IMG/VR virus record: IMGVR_UViG_3300031521_000029
Location: 1 to 64,000 of that record
Reading direction: 5' to 3' (one strand)
Length of the DNA: 64,000 nt
From: a virus
Of the stretch, positions 63,372 to 64,000 are shown one piece after another. The notes under the pieces are model-generated. The model was not told the DNA's origin. It ran no database searches and saw only the letters and a program-made list of their open reading frames with translations. How positions within the stretch are numbered: position 1 is the stretch's first letter; every line of letters starts with the position of its first letter. A program made the position numbers and the translations under genes.

Positions 63372-64000
63372 ATGGATAAAATCATTCTAAAACATAGACC
63401 TGATTTATGGGTTAAAGTTTGTAATTGTGGAAATATAACACAATATAAAACTTATGGTTCTTATACCGCAAATAAGCATAGAAATTCTCCATGTAAAGAA
63501 TGTCGGTATAAATCACATTCCAAAAAATTATCAGGAAGAAAACGAAATGTATTTTCAGATAAATGGAGAAAAAATATGGCAATCGCCCACAAAAATTCGG
63601 CTGTGTGGAAACAATCCATGAATACTACCGAATATAAAGAAATACATCGTCAAAAGATGTTACGAATTATAAAAGAAAATAAACTAAGTGTAGCATACAA
63701 TCAAAAAGCCTGTGAAGTGTTTAATTACCTAAATAAAAAATTAAATTGGAATGGGTTACACGCAAAAAATGGAAAAGAACAAGTTATTAATGTTTTTTAT
63801 TTAGATTATTATGAACCAACTCTAAATTTAACAATTGAATGGGATGAAAAACATCATAAAAAGGCAAAACAAAAACAACGTGACGGATTCAAACAAAAAA
63901 TTATAACAGAACAAATTAATTGTGAATTTTATCGTGTTGATGATATAACTAAATTAGTAAAAAAAGTCGACCACAATTCAATAGATAGAACACACAAACT
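63372..64000 (+). CDS. Vsr/EDxHD-like homing endonuclease, cut by right edge
   Basis: ATG 63372, open to the end of the window (209 codons seen). A zinc-binding start (VKVCNCGNI with SPCKECRY), basic helical NUMOD-like middle, and a Vsr-like core with LDYYEPTLNLTIEWDEKHH, followed by RDGFKQKIITEQ and EFYRVDD. The acid-rich EWDEKHH is the catalytic region. Lies directly after the truncated glycosyltransferase gene. Confidence 0.78.
   Translation, partial: MDKIILKHRPDLWVKVCNCGNITQYKTYGSYTANKHRNSPCKECRYKSHSKKLSGRKRNVFSDKWRKNMAIAHKNSAVWKQSMNTTEYKEIHRQKMLRIIKENKLSVAYNQKACEVFNYLNKKLNWNGLHAKNGKEQVINVFYLDYYEPTLNLTIEWDEKHHKKAKQKQRDGFKQKIITEQINCEFYRVDDITKLVKKVDHNSIDRTHK

Noticed and set aside
1-64000. 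CRISPR array, integrase or transposase
   Set aside because: No regularly spaced repeat array and no recombinase or transposase motif was seen; the Cas4-like gene alone is not evidence of CRISPR.

Overview
The window is part of a large, AT-rich, tailed-phage genome, probably a jumbo myovirus. The evidence is a T4-type replisome (family B polymerase, gp44-like clamp loader, gp45-like sliding clamp, SNF2-type helicase, ATP-dependent ligase), a nucleotide-metabolism set (dCMP deaminase, ThyA, DHFR, MazG-like and deoxyribosyltransferase-like proteins), phage tRNAs, many very short overlapping genes and at least eight homing endonuclease genes (HEGs). There is no integrase, transposase, rRNA or CRISPR array. 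The host is not certain. Exported proteins have Bacteroidota-like signal peptides (SNAQ, SFGQ) and most start codons lack a clear Shine-Dalgarno (SD) site, but the phage promoters look like canonical TTGACA/TATAAT.

Layout. 2-1104 (+): end of a dCMP deaminase gene and a GIY-YIG HEG. 1097-31582 (-): a long accessory block with two odd tRNAs, a CoaD-like enzyme, NAD synthetase, P-loop kinase, phosphoesterases, DnaQ-like exonuclease, DNA ligase, ThyA, DHFR, a translation set (Pth2-like, EF-Ts, RMF-like, Thg1-like), a R2K-type ATP-grasp enzyme, an AAA+ ATPase and a DUF2828/Ro60-like vWA protein. 31683-40017 (+): tRNA cluster, HNH HEG, histidine phosphatase, MazG-like protein, then an RNA-repair run (RNA ligase, cREC protein, polynucleotide kinase), a phosphoesterase, ClpP-like protease and HNH nuclease. 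40014-60826 (-): second vWA protein, GDP-mannose dehydratase, helicase, virion-like proteins, clamp loader, clamp, DarG-like macro domain, Nudix and DNA polymerase; a GIY-YIG HEG (40977) sits here on the + strand. 60926-64000 (+): Cas4-like nuclease, second ClpP-like protease, glycosyltransferase N-terminal half and a partial HEG.

Most striking points. (1) The 204-base gap in front of the DUF2828/Ro60-like gene holds three tandem hairpins. Each has a 7-8 bp closing stem with compensatory changes and the same AACAGCA element just inside it. With the RNA ligase, cREC, kinase, Thg1-like and Pth2-like genes this suggests an RNA quality-control and repair programme. (2) About 17 promoters share TTGAC-N16/17-TANNNT with the -10 box only 5-9 bases before the start codon, which predicts leaderless mRNAs; several HEG stop codons lie inside these promoter boxes. 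(3) Several tRNAs are structurally abnormal (no room for a D-arm, or a long variable arm with a UAU anticodon). (4) Unrelated HEGs share a 14-base leader.

Coordinates of shortened starts were chosen by me from overlaps, promoters and start context. All family calls are from motif recognition by eye.
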